Source: Bacteroidales bacterium UBA2800
GTDB lineage: Bacteria > Bacteroidota > Bacteroidia > Bacteroidales > Paludibacteraceae
Assembly (NCBI GenBank): GCA_002351925.1
Contig: DEHM01000004.1
Span: forward strand, 19,482 to 41,139
Reading direction: 5' to 3'
Length of the DNA stretch: 21,658 nt
Shown here: positions 15,412 to 21,658 of the stretch, piece by piece
How the letters are laid out: every line of letters begins with the position of its first letter
Position numbering within the stretch: position 1 is the first letter of the stretch
Program-made: the position numbers and the translations under genes
The notes under the pieces: model-generated
Database searches by the model: none
The model's input: only the letters and a program-made list of their open reading frames with translations
What the model was told of the DNA's origin: nothing

Positions 15412-15945
15412 TCATTTTTCACCATTTTTTTTCCAAAATGACTCTTTTTCGCCATTTAATGCTCCTATATATCGCGATAACACGAAGAAATAGTCACTCA
15501 ACCTGTTTACCCATTTTCGCTCCGTCTCCGACCCGCAATCCAGCATCAGTCGTTCCGCTCTCCTGCACACCGTCCGACACACGTGACAACGGCACACTGC
15601 CTCACCACCTGCCGGCAACAAGAAAGCTGTCTGGTGAGGCAACTCCGCCTGCATCGCGTCTATCCATGCCTCCAACTGCTTCACATCCGCGTCTGCAATC
15701 CATTCGCCCGGCGCCTCACTCAATGCCGCACCCAGATTAAAAAGCTTGTTCTGCACCCACTCCAACGCTGTCTGTACTCTGTCAGCGGAGCGGTCCGTAC
15801 TCTGTATTCCTGCCCGCAGCAGTCCTACCCAACTGTTCAACTCATCCACCGTGCCGTAAGCCTCTATGCGGACATCATCCTTGCGCACACGCCGGCCGCT
15901 CGCCAGCGAAGTCTCACCCTTGTCGCCTGTCTTTGTGTAAATCAT
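15412..15945 (-). CDS. Cob(I)yrinic acid a,c-diamide adenosyltransferase (PduO type)
   Basis: A 177-residue enzyme that transfers the adenosyl group of ATP to reduced corrinoid, making adenosylcobalamin. The ATP-binding N-terminus YTKTGDKGETSL and the block DVRIEAYGTVDELNSWVG are typical, as are RTVCRRAERL and LSDYFFVLSRY near the end. The segment 113-137 is unusually cysteine rich: Cys118, 120, 123, 127 and 137, giving CRCHVCRTVC where relatives read roughly HxARTVC. Its start overlaps the methyltransferase stop (ATGA), so the two are co-translated. No other B12 gene is in the window. Confidence 0.92.
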   Translation of the reverse strand: MIYTKTGDKGETSLASGRRVRKDDVRIEAYGTVDELNSWVGLLRAGIQSTDRSADRVQTALEWVQNKLFNLGAALSEAPGEWIADADVKQLEAWIDAMQAELPHQTAFLLPAGGEAVCRCHVCRTVCRRAERLMLDCGSETERKWVNRLSDYFFVLSRYIGALNGEKESFWKKNGEK

Positions 15946-16754
15946 ATGTGTATCTTATAATGTCTCTTCAAGTAATGCGGATCGACAAACAGCAGTCCCA
16001 CATGGTACAGATCCATGCTGCTCGTCACCCGTTTGTCAGCCTTCAGCGCTTCCCACGCACGCGACATCTCACGCGAATAATGAATATCGTCCACCACCAG
16101 CACGCCTTTTTCCGTCAGTCGCGGCAACAGATAGTCCGCGTAACGCAGCGTCGCCTCATACGTATGGTTCGCATCCACATACGCCAAATCGATTTTCGCG
16201 CGCGCGTGTTTATATAAGGAGTCCTCTATCCGCCCTTCTACGCACTCCACATTCTCCAGCCGTAGCGCTTTCCATTGTTGCCGGGCTACCTCAGCCACAG
16301 CCCCGCTGCCCTCCAACGTCATTACCCTGTTCGCGCTGCTTGCCGAAGCCAGATAAGCGGTCGTCACACCCAGCGACGTACCCAGTTCCAGCACTTCCAA
16401 CCCGCGTTTTTCCTCTTGTCCCATATACACCAGCAGTCGGAACAGCAGTTGTCCCACACGCGGACTCTCCAGATGATGCCGGGCGATATCACACACCCTA
16501 CGCCGCACCCGTTTGCCCTCAGGACTGCCCTGCGAACCGTAGTCCGTCACCTCCAGCACACGCGTGTCCCTCAGCAGCGTCTCACGCCTGCGCTCGATAT
16601 CCGCAAAGCAGTAATACGCGTTCTCGTCACGCATCAACAACCGAACGATGTAGAACAAATACGGCGAATGAATACCCTCGCCCGTCGTGTTCCACGCACT
16701 CAGCACGTGCCATACGTACGACCATACACGATATATTGCGTCTTTCCACACCAT
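15942..16754 (-). CDS. Class I SAM-dependent methyltransferase
   Basis: A 270-residue protein. The Rossmann motif I is LELGTSLGVTTAYLA (122-136), followed by MTLEGS (acidic end of strand 2), IDLAYVDANHTYE (188-200, as in O-methyltransferase/Methyltransf_24 families) and GVLVVDDIHYSREM. The N-terminal segment GIHSPYLFYIVRLLMRDEN is shared by a Bacteroidetes-wide set of such proteins. No signal peptide is seen. The acceptor is unknown. Its ATG is only about eight bases from the -7 box of its promoter. Confidence 0.85.
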   Translation of the reverse strand: MVWKDAIYRVWSYVWHVLSAWNTTGEGIHSPYLFYIVRLLMRDENAYYCFADIERRRETLLRDTRVLEVTDYGSQGSPEGKRVRRRVCDIARHHLESPRVGQLLFRLLVYMGQEEKRGLEVLELGTSLGVTTAYLASASSANRVMTLEGSGAVAEVARQQWKALRLENVECVEGRIEDSLYKHARAKIDLAYVDANHTYEATLRYADYLLPRLTEKGVLVVDDIHYSREMSRAWEALKADKRVTSSMDLYHVGLLFVDPHYLKRHYKIHI

Positions 16755-16762
16755 TTATGCCG

Positions 16763-16794
16763 CAAAATTACAAAAATATTTGCATATGTGCAAA
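16763..16794 (-). promoter_or_regulatory. Promoter of the methyltransferase-adenosyltransferase pair
   Basis: Minus strand TTTG at 16794-16791, a 20-base spacer, and TAATTTTG at 16770-16763. It interpenetrates the oppositely oriented promoter at 16779-16810; each -33 box lies inside the other promoter's spacer. Confidence 0.65.
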
Positions 16795-16810
16795 AAAAAG
16801 TGTACTTTTG
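16779..16810 (+). promoter_or_regulatory. Promoter of the SpmA-SpmB fusion gene
   Basis: TTTG at 16779-16782, a 20-base spacer, and TACTTTTG at 16803-16810. The -7 box ends four bases before the ATG at 16815, so transcription is predicted to begin at or next to the start codon. Confidence 0.65.
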
Positions 16811-16814
16811 TCGC

Positions 16815-18047
16815 ATGATTTTGAATTATATCTGGATTTCACTCATTCTGCTGGCCGTACTGTTCGGCCTCATACAAGCCCTCTGTTTCGGTCAGACGGA
16901 CATCTTCTCCGACATCCTCAACTCCACTTTCGCCAACGCGAAGACGGGGTTTGAACTCTCCCTCGGACTCACCGGTGTCCTCGCCCTCTGGATGGGCATC
17001 ATGAAAATCGGCGAACGAGCCGGAGCTGTCAACACGCTCGGCAAGGGTGTTGCGCCTTTCCTCCGACGTATCTTCCCGGGCATTCCCAAAGATCACCCGG
17101 TCTTCGGCACGATGACGATGAATTTCGCAGCCAACATGCTCGGTCTCGACAATGCCGCTACGCCTATGGGACTCAAGGCCATGGGTGAACTGCAGGAACT
17201 CAACGCCGACAAGCAGAAAGCGTCTAACGCCATGATCATGTTCGTCGTCCTTGGTGCCAGCGGACTCACGCTCATCCCCACCACCATCATGGCCTATCGC
17301 GCACAACTGGGCGCAGCCAATCCGGCGGACGTCTTCCTGCCCATACTCATCGCTACCTATGTCGCCACGCTCGTCGGACTCATCTCCGTCTGTGTAGCGC
17401 AGAAGATTCGACTCAAAGATCCGGTTGTCCTGGGCACACTCGTCGGACTTACCGCACTCGTCGGACTCCTTGTCTGGGGCGCCACACTCCTCTCGCCCGA
17501 ACGCCTGGCTTCCGTGTCTGCCGCCATAGCCGCCATCCTGCTGCTCGGCGTTATCTGCTGGTTCGTTATCCAGGCCATGGCCAAGCATATCAACGTCTAC
17601 GACGCCTTCATCGACGGCGCCAAAGGCGGGTTCCAGACGGCGGTCAGCATCATTCCTTACCTCATCGCCATCCTCGTTGCCGTCGGCATGTTCCGCGCTT
17701 GCGGAGCTATGGACCTGCTCGAACGAGGCATAGCCTGGTGTTTCGCAGCCTGCGGCATCAATCCCGACCTCGCCGGAGCTGTTCCTACGGCACTCATGAA
17801 GCCGCTCAGCGGTAGCGGAGCACGAGGACTGATGCTCGAAGCCATGAACACCCACGGAGCCGACAGCCTCGTCGGACGACTCTGTTGCATCCTCCAGGGC
17901 ACTACCGACACCACCTTCTATGTCCTCGCCGTCTATTTCGGCAGCGTCAACATCAAAGACACACGCCACGCCGTAGCCTGCTGCCTCCTCGCCGACCTCG
18001 CCGGAGCCATCGCAGCCTTCGCCATCGCACCGATCTTCTTCGGGTAA
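16815..18047 (+). CDS. SpmA-SpmB fused nucleoside-recognition (Gate) domain membrane protein
   Basis: A 410-residue polytopic membrane protein. The first half resembles SpmA (MILNYIWISLILLAVLFG, then LTGVLALWMGIMKIGERAG, and the block MTMNFAANMLGLDNAATPMG). The second half resembles SpmB (VYDAFIDGAKGGFQTAVSIIPYLIAILVAVGMFRACG, then MKPLSGSGARGLMLEAM and LQGTTDTTFYVLAVYFG). Both belong to the Gate/nucleoside-recognition superfamily; the fused form is common in Bacteroidetes, which do not sporulate. Transported or sensed substrate is unknown. The frame is open far upstream, but I start at the ATG at 16815 because the SpmA-like N-terminus and the promoter both lie there. Confidence 0.9.
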   Translation: MILNYIWISLILLAVLFGLIQALCFGQTDIFSDILNSTFANAKTGFELSLGLTGVLALWMGIMKIGERAGAVNTLGKGVAPFLRRIFPGIPKDHPVFGTMTMNFAANMLGLDNAATPMGLKAMGELQELNADKQKASNAMIMFVVLGASGLTLIPTTIMAYRAQLGAANPADVFLPILIATYVATLVGLISVCVAQKIRLKDPVVLGTLVGLTALVGLLVWGATLLSPERLASVSAAIAAILLLGVICWFVIQAMAKHINVYDAFIDGAKGGFQTAVSIIPYLIAILVAVGMFRACGAMDLLERGIAWCFAACGINPDLAGAVPTALMKPLSGSGARGLMLEAMNTHGADSLVGRLCCILQGTTDTTFYVLAVYFGSVNIKDTRHAVACCLLADLAGAIAAFAIAPIFFG

Positions 18048-18057
18048 GTAGTATGAA

Positions 18058-18123
18058 ATTAGTAGGTGATTAGTAGGTGATTAGTAGGTTGTTAGTAGGT
18101 GATTAGTAGGTGATTAGTAGGTG
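18058..18123. repeat. Six tandem copies of an 11-base repeat upstream of ybeY
   Basis: The unit ATTAGTAGGTG is repeated head to tail at 18058, 18069, 18080, 18091, 18102 and 18113. Copy 3 ends in TT and copy 4 starts with G; the others are identical. A partial seventh copy (ATTA) follows. The array begins ten bases after the spmAB stop and ends 36 bases before the ybeY ATG. Every copy contains TAG, and because 11 is not a multiple of three, all frames are stopped. Copy number could vary by replication slippage. Confidence 0.9.
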
Positions 18124-18159
18124 ATTAACGATATCATCTCATTACTATTATTTAGGATC

Positions 18160-18570
18160 ATGGTAAGATTCATATCGGAAAACATAGAGATGCCGGCGCT
18201 CGATGAGCGACAAATAGCCCGCTGGATACGTGCTGTAGCCGCCGACTATGGCTTCAGCGTGGGTAATATCAACTATATTTTCTGTTCCGACGAACGCGAA
18301 CTGGCTGTCAACCGCGAGTTCCTCGGACACGACTACTACACCGACGTCATCACGTTCGACTATTCTACCGCCGCCACACTCAACGGCGACATCTTCATCT
18401 CGCTCGACACCGTACGTTCCAATGCAGAGATGGTGGGCGAACCATACGAAAAAGAACTCCGCAGAATCATCATCCACGGAGTTCTTCATCTCACTGGCCA
18501 GGGCGATAAGACGCCTGAGACCAAAGCCGAGATGACGCGCAAAGAAGAACGCGCTCTGGCTATGTATTAG
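18160..18570 (+). CDS. ybeY: Endoribonuclease YbeY (rRNA maturation factor)
   Basis: A 136-residue metal-dependent RNase involved in 16S rRNA 3'-end maturation and ribosome quality control. The metal site HGVLHLTGQGD gives His106 and His110, with Asp116 where the classic H-x3-H-x5-H motif has a third His; I recall the Asp variant from other Bacteroidetes members. The block FLGHDYYTDVITFDY is typical. I chose the ATG at 18160 (MVRFISEN). The frame continues upstream to a GTG at 18121, but that GTG is part of the last tandem repeat. It ends tail to tail with the nuclease gene, the stop codons sharing four bases. Confidence 0.93.
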   Translation: MVRFISENIEMPALDERQIARWIRAVAADYGFSVGNINYIFCSDERELAVNREFLGHDYYTDVITFDYSTAATLNGDIFISLDTVRSNAEMVGEPYEKELRRIIIHGVLHLTGQGDKTPETKAEMTRKEERALAMY

Positions 18571-20117
18571 TGCAACCGCTCTCCGGTTACTGTATATTCT
18601 GCTCCGCTACGGATAATAATCAACTGTCCTTGGCGGAGTATTTTTTGTGCACTCGGCACTACTTCTGTCTGGTCTATCGCCGTGTGGTCACCGGCCTCAC
18701 AAACGGTTTTCAGCGTCACATTCTTAATCTCCCACGACGGCGCATTCGATTCACCCACGTGGTAGTAGAACGCAAAATGAATGTTGCTCTTGTGCATGAA
18801 CGACGACGGTATAGCAATGCTGTTGGTCTGCCAATCGAAGTTCTTCGACGTGCCCCAAACAGGTATCGTCAGTTGTGTCCAGGTAGCGCTGGCCGCACTG
18901 CCCGTATAGTTGTCGCTGATGAGCAACTGACATTGCGAGGCCCAGTCTGCTTGCGTGCCGTAACCTACTGCATGCTCAAAGCCGATCGTTCCGCTCTTCT
19001 GGTCGGTAAAGTCAAACGCCGGCGAAATCAGGTAGTCCTCATTCGCACCTTTGTTATAGCCGTTCATGTTCGCGCAAGAGTAGCTGGAGTTCCAATACCA
19101 GTTCGCCGTACCCGACGGATCCACCGACTCGGCTGTAAACTGTCCCAGACTGTTTCCGAAGCTCTCCGAGAAATTGATTGCCTCGCAGTCCTGTTCCGGC
19201 AACTCGCCGCCCAGGTTCAAGCCTACCAGATACGGATCATGGTCCGAATAACGGGTGCTGGAGTTATAGTAGCCGCCGCAGGTCGTATTGATATGCCAAA
19301 CGGCCGCACCGGTGATCTGACCGGCCATCGACGCATTCGCAAAGGTGTGGTCAATCAGTTGTGCGTTGCCCTTATAGCAATAGGAATACGCATACTGATC
19401 GTAACGAAGCAACTGCTCGGCATAGCCGGCATTCACGATGTTCTGCATCGCCTCTTCGTCCATCATCGCGTTCAGGTCACCCATAATCAGGATATCCGGA
19501 TCCTTCACCTTCGACGAGGTGTTCAGTCCGCTGAGGAGCCAGTTGGCATTATTCACACGTTGCGCAACAGAGCTGGCATCCGCTTGCGCTTTGAAGTGGT
19601 TCATCGACAGCGTGAAACGCTCGCCGGTTGCCAGTTCCTCCCAGGCCTGAATACGCATGGTGTTTTTGTAATACGACACATTGGTTGCCTGGTAGTTGCT
19701 GCCATACGGTTTCACCTTCGCCGTCCGATAGATAAAACCGGACTTGATGGCATTATCGTAAGAATCGGTTTCCTCATAGATATTATCCGTCACCATCGCA
19801 TAAGCGCCTTCTCCCACACGTGCGTTGAGAGCATCCACCAGATATTGCAAAGGGGCCGGTTTGGCTTCCACCTCGCAGAACGCAAAGATATCCGCATCCG
19901 AACCTATCACCATGTCTGCTATCTTACGCGTCTTCTCCGCACGTCCTTCGTCTGTGTTATAATCCGGACGCTCCGACTCGTCGTAGTTGTAGTAGTAATT
20001 CAGCAGATTGTTACCCACTACGCGGATACGACCATTACCTACATCGGGCAGCGGAGTGAGTGCATACACCGCCGATGCCACGATAGAAAGAACCAGTACA
20101 AATAGATATTTTTTCAT
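18567..20117 (-). CDS. Secreted endonuclease/exonuclease/phosphatase-family protein with T9SS type A sorting domain
   Basis: A 516-residue protein. Residues 1-19 are a signal peptide (ends ASAVYA). Residues about 28-302 are an EEP (DNase I-like) domain with FCEVE (Glu82), SMNHFKA (His174), MGDLNAMMD (Asp214, Asn216), IDHTFA and YSDHDPYLV (Asp292, His293, Asp294). All catalytic blocks are present. Residues about 315-475 look like a choice-of-anchor/carbohydrate-binding-like beta domain (SWEIKNVTL at its end). The last 27 residues (QKILRQGQLIIIRSGAEY and VTGERLH) fit the short T9SS type A C-terminal sorting signal. The expected fate is export by Sec, then through T9SS to the surface. Likely roles are degradation of extracellular DNA, or a phosphoesterase activity on another substrate. 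Confidence 0.88.
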   Translation of the reverse strand: MKKYLFVLVLSIVASAVYALTPLPDVGNGRIRVVGNNLLNYYYNYDESERPDYNTDEGRAEKTRKIADMVIGSDADIFAFCEVEAKPAPLQYLVDALNARVGEGAYAMVTDNIYEETDSYDNAIKSGFIYRTAKVKPYGSNYQATNVSYYKNTMRIQAWEELATGERFTLSMNHFKAQADASSVAQRVNNANWLLSGLNTSSKVKDPDILIMGDLNAMMDEEAMQNIVNAGYAEQLLRYDQYAYSYCYKGNAQLIDHTFANASMAGQITGAAVWHINTTCGGYYNSSTRYSDHDPYLVGLNLGGELPEQDCEAINFSESFGNSLGQFTAESVDPSGTANWYWNSSYSCANMNGYNKGANEDYLISPAFDFTDQKSGTIGFEHAVGYGTQADWASQCQLLISDNYTGSAASATWTQLTIPVWGTSKNFDWQTNSIAIPSSFMHKSNIHFAFYYHVGESNAPSWEIKNVTLKTVCEAGDHTAIDQTEVVPSAQKILRQGQLIIIRSGAEYTVTGERLH

Positions 20118-20141
20118 AATTGTGTATTTATTTTAGCGCAT

Positions 20142-20166
20142 CGAGGGCGGGTATCAGCCGCCCTCG
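20142..20166 (-). terminator. Strong hairpin downstream of sdhB
   Basis: CGAGGGCGG pairs with CCGCCCTCG over nine base pairs around the loop GTATCAG, 33 bases after the sdhB stop. No clear U-tract follows on the minus strand, so it may be an RNA-stabilising or partial terminator. A smaller CGCCA-TAAT-TGGCG hairpin lies at 20178-20191. I see no TAnnTTTG promoter between it and the nuclease ATG at 20117, so read-through from sdhB may supply nuclease transcription. Confidence 0.5.
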
Positions 20167-20198
20167 AGCAATATATCCGCCATAATTGGCGAATCCCA

Positions 20199-20954
20199 TT
20201 AGTCTTTGAATTTAGCGCAGAGGAACTCGCGGTTCAGACGAGCGATATTGGCCAGACTAACGCTCTTCGGACACTCAGCGGCACATGCACCGGTATTGGT
20301 ACAGTTACCGAATCCAAGTTCGTCCATCTTAGCCACCATCGCTTTCGCACGAGCTGCAGCCTCAATCTTACCTTGCGGCAGAAGAGCCAACTGGCTTACC
20401 TTGGCAGCTACGAACAACATCGCCGAGCCGTTCTTACAAGCAGCAGCACACGCACCGCAACCGATACAGGACGCAGCGTCCATTGCCTCGTCAGCAACAG
20501 GCTTCGGAATAGGAATTGCGTTGGCGTCAGGTACACCACCGGTGTTCACGCTTACGAAACCACCTGCCTGCATGATTTTGTCGTACGCACCGCGGTCCAC
20601 CATCAAGTCTTTGATTACAGGGAACGCACGGCTACGCCACGGCTCAACGGTGATCGTCTCGCCGTCTTTAAACTTACGCATGTGCAGCTGGCAGGTCGTG
20701 ATGGCGCTGTCAGGTCCGTGCGGGTGACCGTTCACGTACATCGAGCACATACCGCAGATACCCTCACGGCAGTCGTGATCGTAGGTAACAGGGTCTTTGT
20801 GCTCTGCAACGAGTTGCTCGTTGAGAATATCAATCATCTCCAAGAACGAAGCACCTTGGAAGACGTGCTTCAGGTCATACGTCTCAAAATGACCTTGTGC
20901 TTTAGGTCCCGCCTGTCTCCAAACGCGAACCTTAATATCAATGTATTGATCCAT
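20199..20954 (-). CDS. sdhB: Succinate dehydrogenase/fumarate reductase iron-sulfur subunit
   Basis: A 251-residue subunit that carries electrons between the flavoprotein and the membrane quinone pool. The [2Fe-2S] site is Cys62, 67, 70 (CREGICGMC) and Cys88. The [4Fe-4S] site is CIGCGACAAAC (Cys163, 166, 169, 173, the last shared with the next cluster region). The [3Fe-4S] site is Cys218, 224 and 228 (CTNTGACAAECPK). In anaerobic Bacteroidales this enzyme mostly runs as fumarate reductase, ending the succinate/propionate pathway. It starts five bases after the sdhA stop. Confidence 0.96.
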   Translation of the reverse strand: MDQYIDIKVRVWRQAGPKAQGHFETYDLKHVFQGASFLEMIDILNEQLVAEHKDPVTYDHDCREGICGMCSMYVNGHPHGPDSAITTCQLHMRKFKDGETITVEPWRSRAFPVIKDLMVDRGAYDKIMQAGGFVSVNTGGVPDANAIPIPKPVADEAMDAASCIGCGACAAACKNGSAMLFVAAKVSQLALLPQGKIEAAARAKAMVAKMDELGFGNCTNTGACAAECPKSVSLANIARLNREFLCAKFKD

Positions 20955-20959
20955 AATGC

Positions 20960-21658
20960 TTAGTTTTTGTAGTTACGTGTTTTACGTTCCGTGAACTCGT
21001 AGTCAAGCGGCTCCTTGATGAGTTGCGGCTCTTGGTCCTCACCCATGTATTTCCAGCAGCCGACATACGCGAACTTATCATCCTGACGCAGTGCTTCACC
21101 TTCCGGCGTCTGGTATTCCTCGCGGAAGTGACCACCGCAGCTCTCCTCACGATGGAGGGCATCTACCGCCATCAGACGACCGATCTCGATGAAGTCAGCC
21201 AGACGCAGCGCTTTCTCGAGCTCGTTGTTCAGGCTGTTAGCCTCACCCGGGATATAGACGTTGGTCCAGAACTCTTTCTTGATGGCATCGATCTTCTTGA
21301 TACCTTCTTTCAAGCCTTCTGCTGTACGACCCATGCCGACGAAGTCCCACATTACGAGACCCAGCTCTTTGTGGATCGAGTCAACCGAGCGGTTACCTTG
21401 GATAGCCATCAACTTGTCAATCTTGTCCTGTACAGCCTTCTCAGCCGCAGCGAACTCGGGCAGGTCAGTACTCATACGCGGAACACCGATCTGGTCGCTC
21501 AGGTAGTTCTGAATCGTGTACGGCAGAACGAAGTAACCGTCAGCCAAACCTTGCATGAGGGCAGATGCACCGAGACGGTTTGCACCGTGGTCGGAGAAGT
21601 TCGCCTCACCGATACAGAACAGACCCTTAACGGTTGTCTGCAGCTCATAGTCAACCCA
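20960..21658 (-). CDS. sdhA: Succinate dehydrogenase/fumarate reductase flavoprotein subunit (C-terminal part, N-terminus off the right edge)
   Basis: The last 232 residues are in the window and the frame runs open to the edge. It holds the FAD-domain block GLFCIGEANFSDHGANRLGA, in which His and Arg belong to the family, and the C-terminal HREESCGGHFREEYQ block typical of the Bacteroidetes/Wolinella-type flavoprotein. This subunit interconverts fumarate and succinate. Gene order sdhA-sdhB with a five-base gap; the membrane subunit sdhC is expected further upstream, off the window. Confidence 0.95.
   Translation of the reverse strand, partial: WVDYELQTTVKGLFCIGEANFSDHGANRLGASALMQGLADGYFVLPYTIQNYLSDQIGVPRMSTDLPEFAAAEKAVQDKIDKLMAIQGNRSVDSIHKELGLVMWDFVGMGRTAEGLKEGIKKIDAIKKEFWTNVYIPGEANSLNNELEKALRLADFIEIGRLMAVDALHREESCGGHFREEYQTPEGEALRQDDKFAYVGCWKYMGEDQEPQLIKEPLDYEFTERKTRNYKN

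Noticed and set aside
16275..16814. Upstream extension of the SpmA-SpmB frame back to 16275
   Set aside because: The extension is antisense to the methyltransferase, is rich in His, Arg and Pro, and lies upstream of the promoter; the family N-terminus starts at the ATG at 16815.
16815..18047. Sporulation gene in a spore former
   Set aside because: SpmA-SpmB fusions are widespread in non-sporulating Bacteroidetes, and nothing else here suggests sporulation.
18058..18127. CRISPR array
   Set aside because: The units are 11 bases, directly adjacent and without unique spacers, and there are no cas genes.
18121..18159. Extended ybeY starting at GTG 18121
   Set aside because: The extra 13 residues come from the tandem repeat and the spacer and do not match the family; the ATG at 18160 gives the usual N-terminus.

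Overview
The window is a stretch of chromosome from a member of the Bacteroidota, almost certainly the order Bacteroidales. Two independent lines support this. First, it carries the complete core block of the type IX secretion system (T9SS; porP-gldK-gldL-gldM-gldN), which is confined to this phylum. Second, the five promoters I could pick out all have the Bacteroidetes form (TTG or TTTG, exactly 20 bases, then TAnnTTTG), and genes have no Shine-Dalgarno-like leaders. No species assignment is possible from the sequence alone. No phage, insertion sequence, integrase or CRISPR array is visible.

Layout. At the left edge, on the minus strand, is the N-terminal 378 residues of an arginine-deiminase-family protein that begins with a lipoprotein signal. 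It has its own promoter in a 443-base spacer that also holds short direct repeats, an alternating purine-pyrimidine tract and the promoter for tRNA-Arg(ACG) on the plus strand. A bidirectional hairpin terminator separates the tRNA from the end of a very long minus-strand gene train.

That train runs from about 15305 down to 1739 without a gap larger than 35 bases: a small acidic DUF2795-type protein, porP, gldK, gldL, gldM, gldN, ftsX, a DUF3098 membrane protein, uppP, truB, queA, ung, polA and a DUF4886/SGNH-like gene. Many of these genes overlap or are 1-5 bases apart. The sequence therefore predicts that the T9SS motor and ring, an envelope-division protein, undecaprenyl phosphate recycling, tRNA modification and DNA repair are co-transcribed, starting at a promoter at 15362-15392.

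Upstream of the train is a second minus-strand pair (a class I methyltransferase and a PduO-type cobalamin adenosyltransferase, with an ATGA overlap). It is transcribed divergently from a fused SpmA-SpmB nucleoside-recognition membrane protein. The two divergent promoters interpenetrate in a 60-base gap, and the plus-strand one leaves essentially no 5' leader. Six 11-base tandem repeats then precede ybeY. Tail-to-tail with ybeY, with overlapping stop codons, is a secreted endonuclease/exonuclease/phosphatase-family protein whose last ~27 residues match the T9SS type A sorting signal, so it is a likely cargo of the machine encoded in the same window. The right edge holds succinate dehydrogenase/fumarate reductase sdhB and the C-terminal part of sdhA.

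Most noteworthy: a DNA polymerase I that has lost its whole 3'-5' exonuclease domain and carries a textbook sliding-clamp-binding motif in the replacement linker; the lipoprotein arginine deiminase; the linkage of T9SS to housekeeping genes in one unit; the interpenetrating divergent promoters with a predicted leaderless mRNA; and the T9SS-targeted nuclease. I did not find a clearly undescribed multi-gene system.
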